64,000 bases of DNA from Nitrobacter winogradskyi Nb-255. GTDB lineage: Bacteria > Pseudomonadota > Alphaproteobacteria > Rhizobiales > Xanthobacteraceae. The translations under genes and the position numbers were made by a program. Below are positions 45,747-54,964 of the stretch, piece after piece. Where the stretch lies: assembly GCF_000012725.1 (NCBI RefSeq), contig NC_007406.1:648001-712000 (forward strand), given 5' to 3'. The notes under the pieces were generated by a model. It saw only the letters and a list, made by a program, of their open reading frames with translations, searched no databases and had not been told where the DNA came from. How positions within the stretch are numbered: position 1 is the stretch's first letter; each line of letters starts with the position of its first letter.

Positions 45747-46601
45747 CTATCGCTTGACCGCGCCCCTGGCAGGCGGTTTGACCGGCACGGGCGGCTCCTT
45801 CACCGCTTTATCGACGACGTTTTCAGCCGCGATATTGATGTCGTCGATCAGGCTGCTGACCCGCGCGGCGTTACTGCCGAGATCGTGCTCGAAATAACGC
45901 GAGGAGGAGCGGATATCGATGCGTGAGCCGTCTTCTGTCGGCATGATGCGGATCGCGACATCTTCGCGAAAACCCATGACCGGCGTTCTCGCCACGGCCT
46001 CGATATGGCCGGACTGCCGCGGCGGCTGCGGCGGGCGTTCATCGATCACCAGCCATTTGCGCCGCGTGACGAGCCGCCGGACGATGTCGAAGGCCTGCTG
46101 GGCCGTGAGGTCCAGTTCCACCGGCTCGATCGCGGGATACGCCGCGCGTTGCTGCTCGGCTGAATAAAGACCGGCATAGACGGCGGAATTAGCGCCATCC
46201 ATGCCGCGCAGCCGCGCCAGCGCTTCAAAGTGAGGCGGGTTGACCGGATCGGTGGTGATATCGTGGATCGGCGGCAGGTTGCGATGTCGCACGGCGAGGT
46301 ATGCCGGATAGGCAAGGACCAGCACGTTCAGCAGCAGCGCTGTCAGGATACGGCCTATGCCGCGTGAGCCGTCGCGCCACAGCGCGACAAGGCCTGCGAG
46401 CGCCAAAAGGACCGACAGCCCGGCGCAGGCGAGTGCGCCCAACAAGGTCGCGAGCGCGGGCTTGCTCTCGAGGATGCCGAACCTCACGGCGGCGACGGAC
46501 ACCACCGTCGCGACCGCCGAGAACACCGCGAGCCGCCGCGCCCAGGTCGCCAGCGCGGAGAACGGTTCGGTTTGATAGCGTGCGGAAAACCTGCGGGCCA
46601 T
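45747..46601 (-). CDS. DUF1499 domain-containing membrane protein
   Basis: 284 residues from ATG 46601. Three hydrophobic segments in residues 10-110 are followed by a DUF1499 domain (NPPHFEALARLRG, then VIDERPPQPPRQSGHIEAVARTP-like strands; about 125-255) and a Pro-rich tail. The family is widespread and of unknown function. An upstream in-frame start at 46703 would read through a repeat and is rejected. Confidence 0.82.
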   Translation of the reverse strand: MARRFSARYQTEPFSALATWARRLAVFSAVATVVSVAAVRFGILESKPALATLLGALACAGLSVLLALAGLVALWRDGSRGIGRILTALLLNVLVLAYPAYLAVRHRNLPPIHDITTDPVNPPHFEALARLRGMDGANSAVYAGLYSAEQQRAAYPAIEPVELDLTAQQAFDIVRRLVTRRKWLVIDERPPQPPRQSGHIEAVARTPVMGFREDVAIRIMPTEDGSRIDIRSSSRYFEHDLGSNAARVSSLIDDINIAAENVVDKAVKEPPVPVKPPARGAVKR

Positions 46602-46636
46602 AAAGCGGTTCGTTGCGGCGGCTCGTCTTCGCCGGG

Positions 46637-46722
46637 ATCGTCTATAGCGTTTCGAGCAAAACGAGTGTTCGCGTAAACAAAGGCTTGATCCTGATTCCAT
46701 CAAAGCCGGAAAATTTTCTAGC
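46637..46722. repeat. Degenerate dispersed repeat
   Basis: TATAGCGTTTCGAGCAAAAC, then a pair of arms GGCTTGATCCTGATTCC/ATCAAAGCC and the edge GGAAAATTTTCTAG. The CTA at 46718-46720 read on the minus strand is the TAG stop of the LysR gene. Confidence 0.55.
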
Positions 46723-47656
46723 GCATTTTGTGCGGCGGAGAAATGTCGGCGTCCGCGCGCGTCAGCACGGCGAACTCCGCCGCCAGGAAATCCAGAAGCG
46801 CCCGCACCGAAGGCAGGAGACCGCGCCGCGATGAAAACACGGCGTGGACGATTCCGGCGCGCGGCGTCCAGTCCGGCAGTACATCCACCAGCGCGCCGCT
46901 TTCAAGATCGGCCTTCACCATCATTGTCGGAAACTGTCCGACGCCGATGCCGCGCAACGCCGCGAAGCGCAGCGCCACCATGTCCTCGGTGATGAAGCGG
47001 GGCGTGTGCGGGATCCGCGCGGTGCCGGCGTCGGGACCGTCGAGTGACCACTCATGGGGGTGATGTGGCGACTGCCAGCCGATGCTCGGCAGGTGGGCGA
47101 GGTCGGCGGGGACGGGCGGGTGGCTCAGTTTCTTCAGCAGCGACGGGCTCGCCACCAGCCGCTGCGCGCTCTCCGCCAGCACCCGCATCACGAGGTCGTT
47201 GTCTTCCAGCGGCGGAAACCGCACCCGGAGCGCGATGTCGATCCCATCCGCGATGACATCGACGCGGCGCGGCGTGCTCTCCAGATGGACCTCGACATCG
47301 GGGCACTCGGCCATGAAGCGGGCGATCATCTCGCCGACCTGGAAGTAGAGGAGCGGCGGCGGGCAGCTTATCCGCACGATTCCCTGCGGCTTGGTGCGCG
47401 AGCGCTCGATCAGATCCTGCGCAGCCTCCGCCTCCACCAGCATGGCGACGCAATGGCGGTAGTAGTCCTGGCCGATGCCGGTGACGGTGAAGCGCCGGGT
47501 GGAGCGCTGGATCAGCCGGACGCCAAGCCGGGCTTCGAGCGTCGCCATGCGCCGGCTGAGTCGCGATTTCGGAATGCCGAGCGCGCGGGCGGCGGCGGCG
47601 AAGCCGCCGTGATCCACCACCTGGACGAAAAAGTAGAGGTCGTTGAGATCATGCAT
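46718..47656 (-). CDS. LysR-family transcriptional regulator
   Basis: 312 residues. N-terminal winged HTH (LNDLYFFVQVVDHGGFAAAA; SRLSRRMATLEARLG) and a C-terminal effector-binding domain (about 90-300). It is transcribed divergently from the pirin gene, an arrangement common in proteobacteria where the regulator controls the pirin gene and itself. An inverted repeat TTC-N8-GAA lies 5-18 bases upstream of its start. The TAG stop lies in a repeat. Confidence 0.92.
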   Translation of the reverse strand: MHDLNDLYFFVQVVDHGGFAAAARALGIPKSRLSRRMATLEARLGVRLIQRSTRRFTVTGIGQDYYRHCVAMLVEAEAAQDLIERSRTKPQGIVRISCPPPLLYFQVGEMIARFMAECPDVEVHLESTPRRVDVIADGIDIALRVRFPPLEDNDLVMRVLAESAQRLVASPSLLKKLSHPPVPADLAHLPSIGWQSPHHPHEWSLDGPDAGTARIPHTPRFITEDMVALRFAALRGIGVGQFPTMMVKADLESGALVDVLPDWTPRAGIVHAVFSSRRGLLPSVRALLDFLAAEFAVLTRADADISPPHKMR

Positions 47657-47658
47657 AT

Positions 47659-47676
47659 CGTTCCATCAATAGAACG
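47659..47676. promoter_or_regulatory. LysR-type box between LysR and pirin genes
   Basis: CGTTC-CATCAATA-GAACG is an inverted repeat containing T-N11-A (TTCCATCAATAGAA at 47661-47674). It overlaps the LysR leader, suited to autoregulation and control of the divergent pirin gene. Confidence 0.5.
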
Positions 47677-47773
47677 TTGAGGCGCGATATTGCCAGCTAG
47701 CGGGTTCTTTGTCTCGCTCATATTGTTGATGCCAAGACGGCGGCCGATCCGGCTGCGTTACGGAGTGACGATC

Positions 47774-48655
47774 ATGAGAAAGGTTCTCGGTGTTTTCAGC
47801 GGCCCCCGGCAGCATTGGGTCGGCGATGGCTTTCCGGTCCGCTCGCTGTTTTCGCACGCCAGCCACGGCGACCATGTCAGCCCGTTTCTGCTGCTGGATT
47901 ATGCCGGCCCCGCCGATTTCACCCCGGCGGAGCGACCGCGCGGCGTCGGCGTCCATCCGCATCGCGGTTTCGAGACCGTCACCATCGTCTATCAGGGCGA
48001 GGTCGAGCACCGCGATTCCACCGGCAACGGTGGGCTGATCGGGCCTGGGGACGTGCAATGGATGACGGCCGCCTCGGGCATCCTGCACGAGGAGTTCCAC
48101 TCCCGCGCCTTCACGAAGAAGGGCGGCGCGCTGGAGATGGTGCAGCTCTGGGTCAACCTGCCGGCCAGGGACAAGAACGCGGAGCCTGGCTATCAGACCT
48201 TGCTCAACGCGGATATTCCCTCGGTCGACCTGCCGGACGGCGCGGGCCGGTTGCGGGTGATCGCGGGAGAGTTCGACGGCCGCAAGGGGCCTGCGAAAAC
48301 CTTCACGCCGGTCGGTATCTACGACGTGAAGCTCAATCGCGACGGCGTTGCGACGCTTAACCCGCCGGAGGGGCACACCGTTGCGGTGGTGGTGCTGAAG
48401 GGCACCGTACTGGTTGGCGGCAGCGAGATTGCCCGCGAGGCGCAGTTCGCGCTGCTCGACCGCAATGGCGGCGAGGTGACCATCGAGGCCAATGGTGATG
48501 CCTTGGTGCTGATCCTGTCCGGCGTACCGATCGACGAGCCGGTGGTGATGCGCGGTCCCTTCGTCATGAATACGGAGGGTGAGATCCGCCAGGCCATGAT
48601 CGATTTCCAGAGCGGCCGTTTCGGCACTCTGGAGCCGGTCGGGGCTGGTGCCTGA
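47774..48655 (+). CDS. Pirin family protein
   Basis: 293 residues from ATG 47774, with GGAG 9 bases upstream. Two cupin halves. The N-terminal metal-binding residues are in GVHPHRGFETVTIVYQGEVEH (about 55-75) and SGILHEEFH (about 102-110), the pirin pattern. Pirins are Fe-binding proteins, some with quercetinase activity; some act in redox responses. The C-terminal cupin_C region is complete. A strong terminator follows. Confidence 0.92.
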   Translation: MRKVLGVFSGPRQHWVGDGFPVRSLFSHASHGDHVSPFLLLDYAGPADFTPAERPRGVGVHPHRGFETVTIVYQGEVEHRDSTGNGGLIGPGDVQWMTAASGILHEEFHSRAFTKKGGALEMVQLWVNLPARDKNAEPGYQTLLNADIPSVDLPDGAGRLRVIAGEFDGRKGPAKTFTPVGIYDVKLNRDGVATLNPPEGHTVAVVVLKGTVLVGGSEIAREAQFALLDRNGGEVTIEANGDALVLILSGVPIDEPVVMRGPFVMNTEGEIRQAMIDFQSGRFGTLEPVGAGA

Positions 48656-48667
48656 CCAACAACGCTC

Positions 48668-48702
48668 GCGGGAGGCGGTACGCCGCTTCCCGCTTTTCTT
48701 TT
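48668..48702 (+). terminator. Intrinsic terminator of the pirin gene
   Basis: GCGGGAGGCGG (48668-48678) pairs with CCGCTTCCCGC (48683-48693) with one G-U pair and loop TACG, followed by TTTTCTTTTG. Confidence 0.88.
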
Positions 48703-48721
48703 GTCTTTTTTCTTTCGTCTT

Positions 48722-48882
48722 TTTGAATCCGTTTAGCCTGAAGAAAATGCTCTCGATCAAAACGTGCGCGTATTCTGATCGCAAAACCGGTATCCACTTT
48801 TCCGGGCCATGCTCTAGAAATGGTTGTCTAGTCGCATTTTCTTGCGGCGAACCGGTATCCACTTCGCCGGAAAATGCTCCTA
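48722..48882. repeat. Composite dispersed repeat
   Basis: The last part (48807-48879) is a one-mismatch copy of the 3' three-quarters of the 104-base element at 44661-44764. The preceding part has GAAAATGCTCTCGATCAAAAC and CCGGTATCCACTTTTCCGGG. The minus-strand edge TAGGAGCATT supplies the stop of the CoA ligase gene at 48880-48882. Confidence 0.75.
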
Positions 48883-50484
48883 GCCCTTGAACTGTTCGCG
48901 CAGCGCCGCCTTCAGGATCTTCCCGGTGGCGGTGTGGGGGATGCTGTCGACGAACGCAACGTCGTCAGGCATCCACCATTTGGCTATCTTGCCGTCCATG
49001 AAATCGAGCATCTCCTCGCGCGTCACGCTCTCACCCGGCTTGACCTGCACGATCAGGAGCGGGCGTTCGCCCCATTTCGGATGGGGCAGGCCGATCACGG
49101 CGGCTTCCGCCACCTTGGGATGGCCAACGGCGAGATTCTCCAGATCGATCGACGATATCCATTCGCCTCCCGACTTGATCACATCCTTCGATCGATCTGT
49201 GATCCTCAGGTAGCCGTAGCTGTCGAGCGTGGCGACGTCGCCGGTGTCGAAGAAGCCTTCCTCGTCAAGGATATCGTCATCGACGCGATAGTAGGCGGCG
49301 GAGATCGCGGGACCCCGCACCTTGAGCCGGCCGGGGGTCTTGCCGTCCCACGGCAACTCGTTGCCGGCGTCGTCGGTGAGTTTCATTTCGACCATGAACG
49401 GCGCGTATCCCTGCATCTGCAGCCGATCGAGCCTGGCGTCTCCCTTGAGGTGGCTGAACGCGCCTTGCAGCGCTCCGACGGTGCCGCGCGGCGACATCTC
49501 CGTCATGCCCCATGCGTGGCGTACCTCGATGCCCATGTCGTCGAACGCCTTGATGATCGAGCGCGGCATCGCCGAGCCGCCGCAGATCACGACCTTGAGG
49601 TCCGGCAGCTTGAGGTTGTCTGTCTCCATATGCTGGAGCAGCATCAGCCAAACGGTGGGAACGCCCGCCGCGAACGTGACCTTCTCGCCAGATAGCAGTT
49701 CGTACACCGATGCGCCGTCGAGCCTGGCGCCGGGCATGACCAGCCTGGTGCCCATCGACGGCGCGGAGAACGCGGTTCCCCAACTGTTGGCATGGAATAA
49801 CGGCACAACCGGAAGGAGCGTATCCTTCGAACCAGCGCCGAGCGCGTCCGCGTTGTTGACGATCATCGAATGCAGCACATTGGAGCGGTGCGAATACACC
49901 ACGCCTTTCGGATCGCCCGTGGTTCCCGATGTGTAGCACATCGCCGCCGCGGTATTCTCATCAAAGGTTTTCCAGGCAAAGTCGCCGTCGGCTTCCGCGA
50001 TCCAGTCTTCGTACGCGACCGCATTTTTCAGCGAGGTCCGCGGCATGTGAGCCCCGTCGGTGAGAACCACATAGCGCTCCACGCTCGGCAACCTGCCGGC
50101 GATCTTTTCCAGAATCGGGACGAAAGTGATATCGGTCATCACGATGCGATCAGTCGCATGATTGATGATCCAGGCGATCTGGTCCGGAAACAAGCGGGGA
50201 TTGACGGTATGGCAGACCGCGCCAATACCCATGATGCCATACCAGGCTTCGAGATGACGCCAGGTGTTCCATGCGAGGGTGGCGACGCGGTCTCCCAGCC
50301 TGATACCCTGGCGATCGAGCCGTTGCGCGAGTTTCAGCGCGCGGCCGCGAATCTCGGCGTAGTTGGTGCGATGAATCGGACCTTCGACAGATCGCGTGAC
50401 CACCTCGCGCCCGGCATGAATCCTTGCCGCGTGATCGATGATCCGATGACACAGCAGAGGCCAGTCCTGCATCAAGCCGAGCAT
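48880..50484 (-). CDS. Acyl-CoA synthetase, DmdB-like (3-methylmercaptopropionyl-CoA ligase)
   Basis: 534 residues from ATG 50484; the frame extends upstream without family sequence. ANL superfamily: AMP-binding core [21 protein letters not shown] near residue 175, [11 protein letters not shown]-like [15 protein letters not shown] near 325, [12 protein letters not shown] near 415 and the C-terminal lysine in [13 protein letters not shown]. The full-length match to this branch suggests a medium or branched fatty acid or methylthiopropionate as substrate; the exact one is not certain. Confidence 0.88.
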   Translation of the reverse strand: MLGLMQDWPLLCHRIIDHAARIHAGREVVTRSVEGPIHRTNYAEIRGRALKLAQRLDRQGIRLGDRVATLAWNTWRHLEAWYGIMGIGAVCHTVNPRLFPDQIAWIINHATDRIVMTDITFVPILEKIAGRLPSVERYVVLTDGAHMPRTSLKNAVAYEDWIAEADGDFAWKTFDENTAAAMCYTSGTTGDPKGVVYSHRSNVLHSMIVNNADALGAGSKDTLLPVVPLFHANSWGTAFSAPSMGTRLVMPGARLDGASVYELLSGEKVTFAAGVPTVWLMLLQHMETDNLKLPDLKVVICGGSAMPRSIIKAFDDMGIEVRHAWGMTEMSPRGTVGALQGAFSHLKGDARLDRLQMQGYAPFMVEMKLTDDAGNELPWDGKTPGRLKVRGPAISAAYYRVDDDILDEEGFFDTGDVATLDSYGYLRITDRSKDVIKSGGEWISSIDLENLAVGHPKVAEAAVIGLPHPKWGERPLLIVQVKPGESVTREEMLDFMDGKIAKWWMPDDVAFVDSIPHTATGKILKAALREQFKG

Positions 50485-50583
50485 TCGAGCGTTCCTCTTG
50501 ATTCGTGCTCCGGATTGTCCTTGTTCCGCGGGACCGCCATCACATTTAACGCGAGGCGTGAACACCGCAAACCATCGGTTGGC

Positions 50584-51670
50584 ATGGCAGGCCGCGACCG
50601 GTGGGTCGTGGCGGCGATCGCGATCCTGTTTATGCCAGCAGCGGTGTTGGCTGAAAGCAGGACGCCGTTGCCGCAACCTCGCCCGACCATCGGTCCCGCC
50701 TCCGACCGCAGCGACAGAATGCATGCGGGGGCGCCGGAGCATCCCGTGGCTCCATCGGCGCCTTCCGCCTGCCGCCTGGCGCTGACCGATGCGGTGGCCA
50801 TCGCTCCGAGCATTCCGGCTATCACAGGGCCTGGCGCGTGCTGGCGGTACCGATCTGGTGCGGCTCGAGGCCGTCGTGCTGCCGGATCGGACGCGTGTTC
50901 CGGTCAAGCCGGCCGCCACGCTGCGCTGTACGATGGCTTCGGCGATCGCAGACTGGGTTCGAGCCGATATAGCGCCGCTGGCGGAAAGGCTCGGAAGCCG
51001 GGTCAGCGAACTCGACAATTTCGATTCGTTCGAGTGCAGAGGACGCAATCGCGTTGCCGGAGCGAAGCTCTCAGAGCACGGGCACGCCAATGCGCTGGAC
51101 GTTCGTTCAGTCAGGATGTCCAACGGCCGGACGATTACCCTAACCGACCGCAGCGTCCCGCGCGAGCTGCGCGAAAAGCTGCTGAACTCGGTCTGCGCGC
51201 GGTTTACGACCGTCCTCGGGCCGGGTTCGGACGGCTACCACGAGGATCATATTCATCTCGATCTGGCCGGACGCCGTAACGGCTACCGGATATGCCAATG
51301 GAAGATCGACGATCCGATGCCCAGGGTTGCGCCGTTGCTTCCGCCCGAGCGCCCCGCGAAAACCTCGCTGCGCGAACCGGCGGAAGAAAAGAATAAAAAG
51401 GAGAAGGCGTCGGAAGGGGTCCCCGAGCGTGCGGCGGCGTCTGGCGTCGCTTCCCAGGCTTCGGATGATCCGCCCCAACTCCCGGCTGCGGTGCCGATAC
51501 CGCAAAAGCGACCGCTTTCCCGCACGGAACCAGGCAAGGTCGCGGAGGATGCGAAGCCGTCGCCGTCCGTTTCGAGGTCATCGACGAGGCTTTCAGCTAC
51601 CCGTTCGGCGAAGCGAAAACACAGACCGCGCCTCGATCTGCCACCGTTCCTCAGGCCGCTGTTCAACTGA
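50584..51670 (+). pseudogene. Extensin-like C-terminal domain protein gene with a one-base frameshift
   Basis: The first part (ATG 50584) encodes a signal peptide (VVAAIAILFMPAAVLAES) and SACRLALTDAVAIAPSIP through GPGAC. The rest, one base shifted from 50843, begins GGTDLVRLEAVVLPD and contains the extensin-like blocks FECRGRN, SEHGHANALDVR and YHEDHIHLDLAGR, then a Lys/Ser-rich tail to 51670. An extra T at about 50842 breaks the frame; without it one 361-residue exported protein would result. The family is M15-peptidase-like and probably acts on peptidoglycan. Confidence 0.85.
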
Positions 51671-51693
51671 TCGTCAGCGAGAGCAATTCGGGA

Positions 51694-51862
51694 CCATCCT
51701 CGAGCTTGACCCGAGGATGATACCGATTGTTGGGAAAACGCGTCAGATCAAGATCAACGCATCGGATCAAAATCATAGTGTCCCGCTTTGCGGGAAGCGG
51801 AAGGAAACTGGCGCGAGATGAGGAAAGTGTGATGCGGTTTTCAGCCAGCATCACGCTTTTCA
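51694..51862. repeat. Composite dispersed repeats
   Basis: Contains CATCCTCGAGCTTGACCCGAGGATG (inverted arms), AACGCGTCAGATCAAGATCAACGC, and an element with TGAGGAAAGTGTGATGCGGTTTTC.. like the first repeat at 44546. It fills the gap between the extensin-like gene and the L,D-transpeptidase gene. Confidence 0.6.
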
Positions 51863-51873
51863 CGACGCTTCCG

Positions 51874-52539
51874 TCAGTTCACGCTTCCGTTGCCGCCCCA
51901 CGAAGCCATCCGCGCGCTGCGCCTCGGCTCAAGCACGACCACCATCGTTCCGACCTTGACGCGATCATAAAGATCGATGGCGTCCTCGTTGGTCATACGA
52001 ATGCAGCCTGAGGAGATCGAGGTGCCGATATACTCCGGCTGGTTGGTGCCGTGGATGCGGAACAACGTGTCCTTGCTGCCCTGATAAAGATACAGCGCCC
52101 GCGCCCCAAGGGGGTTATCCGGTCCGCCCGCCACCCGTGACGGCAGTCCTCCCATTCGCTTGTGAATGTCGGCCGTCGGAATCCAGTCCGGCCACTCGCG
52201 CTTGTTGCCGACCCTTGCGATGCCGGAGAACGCCAAGGCTTCCTCGCCGACGGTGACGCCGTAACGGATGGCCTTGCCGTTATCGAGCACGTAATAGAGG
52301 TAGTGGTTGTCGGAATCGACAAGGATCGAGCCCGGCGCTTCCTTGCGGTGGTAATCGACGATCGCGCGGCGGAACGAGGCGGCAACCGGCGTTCTCGCGT
52401 AGGAGGCCTTGGCTAACAGATCCTTGTCGCGCGGCTTGAAGCTGCTGGTGTCGGCGGACTGGTATTGAGTGGCCATGCAGCCCGACAGCATCAGGCCCGC
52501 GACCAAAATCCCGAGCTGCTTGATTCGAAGAAACGACAT
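51874..52539 (-). CDS. L,D-transpeptidase (YkuD) lipoprotein
   Basis: 221 residues from ATG 52539 (TTG 52551 possible). A lipoprotein signal LMLSGC puts Cys near residue 20. The YkuD domain (about 70-205) ends in the catalytic block HGTNQPEYIG and SISSGCIRMTNEDA, with the nucleophile Cys. It would make 3-3 cross-links or anchor proteins to peptidoglycan in the periplasm. The short Arg-rich tail is typical of rhizobial members. Confidence 0.93.
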   Translation of the reverse strand: MSFLRIKQLGILVAGLMLSGCMATQYQSADTSSFKPRDKDLLAKASYARTPVAASFRRAIVDYHRKEAPGSILVDSDNHYLYYVLDNGKAIRYGVTVGEEALAFSGIARVGNKREWPDWIPTADIHKRMGGLPSRVAGGPDNPLGARALYLYQGSKDTLFRIHGTNQPEYIGTSISSGCIRMTNEDAIDLYDRVKVGTMVVVLEPRRSARMASWGGNGSVN

Positions 52540-52551
52540 GTTGTTTTCCAA

Positions 52552-53054
52552 ATGCCCACTGAAATCCGGACGGAGCTAAGATTCTCTGGGCGCATTATTG
52601 TCGAATTTCCCTCGAATTCCAGTGCTCAGAAGCCTCGGTCCTTACGTGGGGCCGCGGCTGTGGTATTTTTGCCGCAAATACCGAGCCTTAATCGGGGTGG
52701 CGCAGCGTTCCAAGACCGGAAAAGAGGCTCATTCCGGCGTACTGAAAATGAACAGGCGGCATTCGCCTCCCGTTGCGGCGGAGGCTCTTGCAGATGCCGG
52801 GATCTATCGCGCCGACATCGATCCCGATAGCGCGAAAGCCTGGTCTCGATAGACCGTCTTGATAGACCGTCTCGTTCGCTGCGATGCGGCCCTACATAGT
52901 CTTCAAATGGAAAACAGGCTGGAAGATCGGCTTCCGGGCGCGGTGCTTGCGTCAGCTCTTGCCACAAGTTTGCTCGTAAAATTTGAGTGTTCGCCTGAAC
53001 GCTTTCCAAGAAGGATTGCTGCCATAACCCGAGCGTGAAATCTCGGGAGTTACA
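52552..53054. other. Gene-poor region
   Basis: 503 bases between the L,D-transpeptidase start and the small zinc-ribbon gene. It should contain promoters for both. Besides the doubtful ORF at 52748-52852 and a 13-base tandem duplication (GATAGACCGTCTT at 52848 and GATAGACCGTCT at 52861), I see no gene. Confidence 0.5.
52748..52852 (+). CDS. Doubtful small ORF
   Basis: A 34-codon frame from ATG 52748 ending DIDPDSAKAWSR; it can be extended to 52598 (84 codons). No domain, no convincing ribosome site. It is listed because the C-terminal composition (ALADAGIYRADIDPD) looks protein-like and the stop lies in a tandem duplication. Confidence 0.2.
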   Translation: MNRRHSPPVAAEALADAGIYRADIDPDSAKAWSR

Positions 53055-53288
53055 ATGGTTGAGAAAGTCGTAACGGGGGATCGCAACGTCCTCGATTTTC
53101 GCAGCTATCAACGGTTGCGTAGATTCAGCGCGGCGAATGCGGTCGCGCATGGTTCGTCTGCTTCCATGCGCACCTGCCGGCATTGCGGCGCCGCGTTGCT
53201 CGACGGCGAGGACGACGACGATTGCTCCAGCGCGGGTCTTGCCGCGCCGGCATTGCGAGCGCCGCCGCGAAGGTCTTGCGCGGAGTGA
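53055..53288 (+). CDS. Small CxxC protein, conserved hypothetical
   Basis: 77 residues, with GGGAG 8 bases before the ATG. It starts MVEKVVTGDRNVLDFR and contains CRHCGAALLDGEDDDDCSS (residues 41-59), a zinc-ribbon-like half site. I recall similar small proteins in Bradyrhizobium with the same CRHCGAAL block, so it is likely real. Function unknown. The stop falls in the first copy of a tandem 17-base repeat (53273-53308). Confidence 0.6.
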   Translation: MVEKVVTGDRNVLDFRSYQRLRRFSAANAVAHGSSASMRTCRHCGAALLDGEDDDDCSSAGLAAPALRAPPRRSCAE

Positions 53289-53420
53289 AAAGTCTTGCGC
53301 GGAGTGAAGTGTTTTAACAGCGATCGCTCCGCGATGGCGTGAGCCCTCTCTCCTGCTTGCGGGCGGGCCGGGACGGCAAGGGCTCGCTCTGAGAGTTTTG
53401 AGAGGCAACTCCGTCCACCG

Positions 53421-53524
53421 GAGCATGATCCGATCAAGTTGAATCGGACCATGCTCTGGAAATGGTTGTCTGGTCGCATTTTCTTGCGGCGAACCGGTAT
53501 CCACTTCGCCGGAAAATGCTCTAA
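53421..53524. repeat. 104-base dispersed repeat, near-identical to 44661-44764
   Basis: The two copies differ at one base (CTCTGG against CTCTAG). It has an inverted head GAGCATGATCCGATCAA/TTGAATCGGACCATGCTC and a tail ending GGAAAATGCTCTAA. Its edge, read on the minus strand, is TAGAGC and gives the TAG stop of the SDR gene (53521-53523). Confidence 0.85.
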
Positions 53525-54312
53525 ACGTGCTGGCCGCCGTTGATGTGGATCTCCGCGCCGTTGACGTATGAACTGGTCTCCGTGCACAGTACGTAGACGA
53601 TTTTTGAGACCTCGTCCGGCGTACCGAGGCGGCGCAGCGGAATCTGGCGCTGCACGATTTTCTCGGTGCCAGGCGACAGGATCGAGGTGTCGATCTCGCC
53701 CGGCGCGATGGCGTTGACGCGCACCCCGATGCGGCCGAAATCCGCCGCCATCTCGCGGGTGAGCGAGGCCAGCGCCGCCTTCGATGTCGCATAGGCCGCG
53801 CCGGCGAACGGATGCACGCGCGAGCCGGCGATCGAGGTGACGTTCACGATGGAGCCCCTCGCGGCCTTGAGTTCGCCGATCAGCCCGCGCGCCAGCATGA
53901 TCGGTGCCATGAAGTTGACGCGAAAGACCTTTTCCCAGGTCTCCATGTCGGTGTTCAGCGAGCCCAGCCGCGAGCCGCCCTCGCCCTTTGGCGAGATCGC
54001 GGCATTGTTGACCAGCGCGTGCAGCTTGCCGCCCTCGAGGCGCGAGCGGATTTCCTGGATCGCCTCCATCGTATTGTCGGGATCGGACAGATCGACCTGA
54101 ATGTGATCCTCAGGGCCGGCGTCCCACGGACATTGCTCAGGGAAGGGGTGCCGGGAACAGGTGATGACGCGCCAGCCGGCGCTGGAAAACCGGATCACGG
54201 TGGCGTGGCCGATGCCGCGACTTGCGCCGGTGAGCAGCAGCGTGCGGCGGGGCGCGTGGGGGTCGGCCACCGTCGCCATCTCGGTTCGCGGCTTTGCCTT
54301 GTCGGGGGTCAT
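53521..54312 (-). CDS. Short-chain dehydrogenase/reductase
   Basis: 263 residues from ATG 54312, which overlaps the pdxH stop as ATGA; an in-frame start at 54336 would overlap more. Classical [14 protein letters not shown] near residue 27, NNAA near 104, catalytic Ser in VTSIAGS and YATSK near 175. NAD(P)-dependent; substrate unknown. It is translationally coupled to pdxH. The protein ends INGGQHV at the edge of a dispersed repeat, which provides the stop. Confidence 0.9.
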   Translation of the reverse strand: MTPDKAKPRTEMATVADPHAPRRTLLLTGASRGIGHATVIRFSSAGWRVITCSRHPFPEQCPWDAGPEDHIQVDLSDPDNTMEAIQEIRSRLEGGKLHALVNNAAISPKGEGGSRLGSLNTDMETWEKVFRVNFMAPIMLARGLIGELKAARGSIVNVTSIAGSRVHPFAGAAYATSKAALASLTREMAADFGRIGVRVNAIAPGEIDTSILSPGTEKIVQRQIPLRRLGTPDEVSKIVYVLCTETSSYVNGAEIHINGGQHV

Positions 54313-54950
54313 GGATACAGCCTTGTCTTGGTCCACGGCACGTCGAGCGCGGAGCGGCGGAATTCGATGCGGTCGTGCAGGCGGAAGGGACGGTCGTGCC
54401 AGAATTCAAACTGCAAGGGCGTGATCCGCCAGCCGCTCCAGCCCGGCGGCCGAGGCACGGCGCCAATGGCGTATTTTGCGGCCTCCTTCGCGATTGCCTG
54501 CTCGAACGCGAGGCGGCTTTCGAGCGGACGCGACTGCCTGCTGGCCCAGGCGCCGATCTGCGCCTGCCTTGGGCGGGTGGCGAAATAGGCGTCGGCTTCC
54601 GCATCGGTAACGGGCGTCACCGGCCCGCGCACGCGCACCTGCCGGCGTAGCGACTTCCAGTGAAAGAGAAGCGCCGCTTTCGGGTTCGCGGCGAGTTCGC
54701 GGCCCTTGGCGCTGGCGATGTGGCTGTAGAATACGAAGCCCCTGGCATCGAAGCCTTTCATCAGCACCATGCGCAGATCGGGCAGGCCGTCGGCATCCGC
54801 GGTGGCGAGCGCCATGGCGTCGGGATCGTTGGGTTCCGATGCTGTGGCTTCCGCGAGCCACGCCTCGAAAAGGGCAAAAGGCTCTCGGGCTTCCGTGAAA
54901 TCACCGGACGTTAACTGGCTTGTGTGTTTGATGTCCGTGGTGTCGTTCAT
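54309..54950 (-). CDS. pdxH: Pyridoxamine 5'-phosphate oxidase
   Basis: 213 residues from ATG 54950. FMN enzyme that oxidises pyridoxine or pyridoxamine 5'-phosphate to PLP. Blocks: [21 protein letters not shown] (about 56-76), [17 protein letters not shown] and the C-terminal signature [17 protein letters not shown] followed by RLYP. Length is normal for the family. It overlaps the SDR gene and starts 14 bases from the divergent lipoprotein frame. Confidence 0.94.
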   Translation of the reverse strand: MNDTTDIKHTSQLTSGDFTEAREPFALFEAWLAEATASEPNDPDAMALATADADGLPDLRMVLMKGFDARGFVFYSHIASAKGRELAANPKAALLFHWKSLRRQVRVRGPVTPVTDAEADAYFATRPRQAQIGAWASRQSRPLESRLAFEQAIAKEAAKYAIGAVPRPPGWSGWRITPLQFEFWHDRPFRLHDRIEFRRSALDVPWTKTRLYP

Positions 54951-54964
54951 AAGGGGTCCACAGG

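Noticed and set aside
49870-51279. 469-codon plus-strand frame opposite the CoA ligase
   Set aside because: Only its stretch 50584-50841 is real, as the N-terminal part of the frameshifted extensin-like gene; the rest is shadow.
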